DNA from: Victivallales bacterium
GTDB taxonomy: Bacteria; Verrucomicrobiota; Lentisphaeria; Oligosphaerales; Lenti-02
Length of the DNA: 6,119 bases
NCBI GenBank assembly: GCA_018648945.1
Contig: JABGQJ010000475.1
Location: 1-6,119 of the forward strand
Reading direction: 5' to 3'
Shown here piece by piece: positions 5,703 to 6,119 of the stretch (positions are counted from its first letter, which is position 1; each line of letters starts with the position of its first letter). A program made the position numbers and the translations under genes. The notes beneath the pieces are model-generated. The model was not told where the DNA came from. It ran no database searches and saw nothing but the letters and a program-made list of their open reading frames with translations.

Positions 5703-6119
5703 AATCTTCCACGGTTCGGTAGACCCAGTACCCGTTTGGGGGCTCGATGGTGTCGCCGGTGCCAAGGAGCCGGTAGGCCTGTGCCTGCGCGTCCCAGGCT
5801 TGGATGCTAAGGCCTGCCATGTCGCCCATGATGATCTTGCCGGGGGGGGAGTAGAGAACCCACTTGCCGAAGGGGATCTCCTGCAACCAGTCGCGGACCG
5901 CGATGCCGGACCTGGCGACGAAGCCCTGGCTTTCCCCGCCCCAGTAGCTGAACAGCCAGAAGCCGCGGCGGGCGAGAATCGGGCTCTCATCGCCGAGCAG
6001 GACGTAACGGAGCGTGTCGGGGTCGAAGTAGAACGCGGAGCCGACCTTGATGCTGTAGCCGCCGCCACCGACGAAGATCTCGCCGGCAGTCTGGTCGCTC
6101 GTGCCGGGTGCGCCGAGGA
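5701..6119 (-). CDS. C-terminal part of a protein with duplicated LLG...GYW modules (5' end beyond window)
   Basis: The frame is open from the right edge to TGA 5703-5701, giving 138 codons of the C-terminus. No domain family can be named with certainty. Two copies of one module are visible at a fixed offset of 77 residues without gaps: FDPDTLRYVLLGD...GFWLF (31-56 of the visible part) and WDAQAQAYRLLGT...GYWVY (108-133). Such 'body text...I-PGxGYWVY' endings are common at the C-termini of secreted or surface proteins of uncultured and PVC-type bacteria, where they probably form a small beta-rich domain; that comparison is from memory of such proteins. An internal TTG at 5886 could be read as a start but lies within the open frame, between the two modules. 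The stop is 10 nt from the Slam-like gene, so both are probably in one operon. Confidence 0.8.
   Translation of the reverse strand, partial: LGAPGTSDQTAGEIFVGGGGYSIKVGSAFYFDPDTLRYVLLGDESPILARRGFWLFSYWGGESQGFVARSGIAVRDWLQEIPFGKWVLYSPPGKIIMGDMAGLSIQAWDAQAQAYRLLGTGDTIEPPNGYWVYRTVED

Noticed and set aside
4596..5810. 404-codon plus-strand open frame
   Set aside because: It is antisense to the TPR/beta-barrel gene and has no recognisable motifs. The minus frame shows TPRs and a terminal Phe barrel signature.
5691..6068. 126-codon upstream extension of the TPR/beta-barrel frame
   Set aside because: Its composition is Ser/Pro/Ala/Arg-rich, as expected for an off-frame reading. It overlaps the better-supported partial gene, and the signal segment plus SD point to the ATG at 5690.

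Overview
This is a GC-rich, gene-dense bacterial window. All four genes that can be supported lie on the minus strand, so transcription runs from high to low coordinates. All of them look like products of the cell-envelope or secretion pathway: three have visible N-terminal signal or hydrophobic segments, one ends as an outer-membrane beta-barrel, and one is a partial gene resembling surface or secreted proteins. A beta-barrel with a terminal Phe implies a didermal (Gram-negative-type) bacterium. The protein families (choice-of-anchor Q/beta-helix proteins, secreted FecR-domain proteins, TPR plus beta-barrel proteins) occur in Pseudomonadota and in PVC-type and uncultured lineages. No phylogenetic marker is present, so the host cannot be named from this window.

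Layout in transcription order: (1) 6119-5701, the last 138 codons of a protein containing two copies of a short aromatic 'LLG...GYW' module. (2) 5690-4350, a 446-residue protein with a signal segment, TPRs and a beta-barrel, resembling Slam (surface lipoprotein assembly modifier, DUF560, type XI secretion). (3) 4314-2698, a 538-residue protein with a signal peptide, a FecR domain and a C-terminal domain that looks like the small beta-barrel of TbpB-type proteins. (4) After a 134-nt gap holding two abutting palindromes, 2563-1, an 854-codon partial gene for a large secreted right-handed beta-helix protein. It has Pmp-like FxxN/GG[AG][ILM] repeats, long glycine-rich loops, a choice-of-anchor Q segment and a fibronectin-III-like module, and it runs off the left edge.

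Genes 1-3 are 10 and 35 nt apart, have good Shine-Dalgarno sequences and probably form one operon. The most interesting reading is that genes 2 and 3 are an outer-membrane secretion pore and its dedicated cargo: a Slam-like translocator next to a signal-peptide-bearing, non-lipidated protein with a TbpB-like barrel, here fused to a FecR domain. That pairing is inferred from domain look and gene order and is not proven. Gene 4 may be a separately transcribed surface adhesin or structural protein. No RNA genes, mobile elements or CRISPR arrays were seen, and there is no gene-free stretch longer than 134 nt. Several long plus-strand open frames are antisense shadows of these genes.
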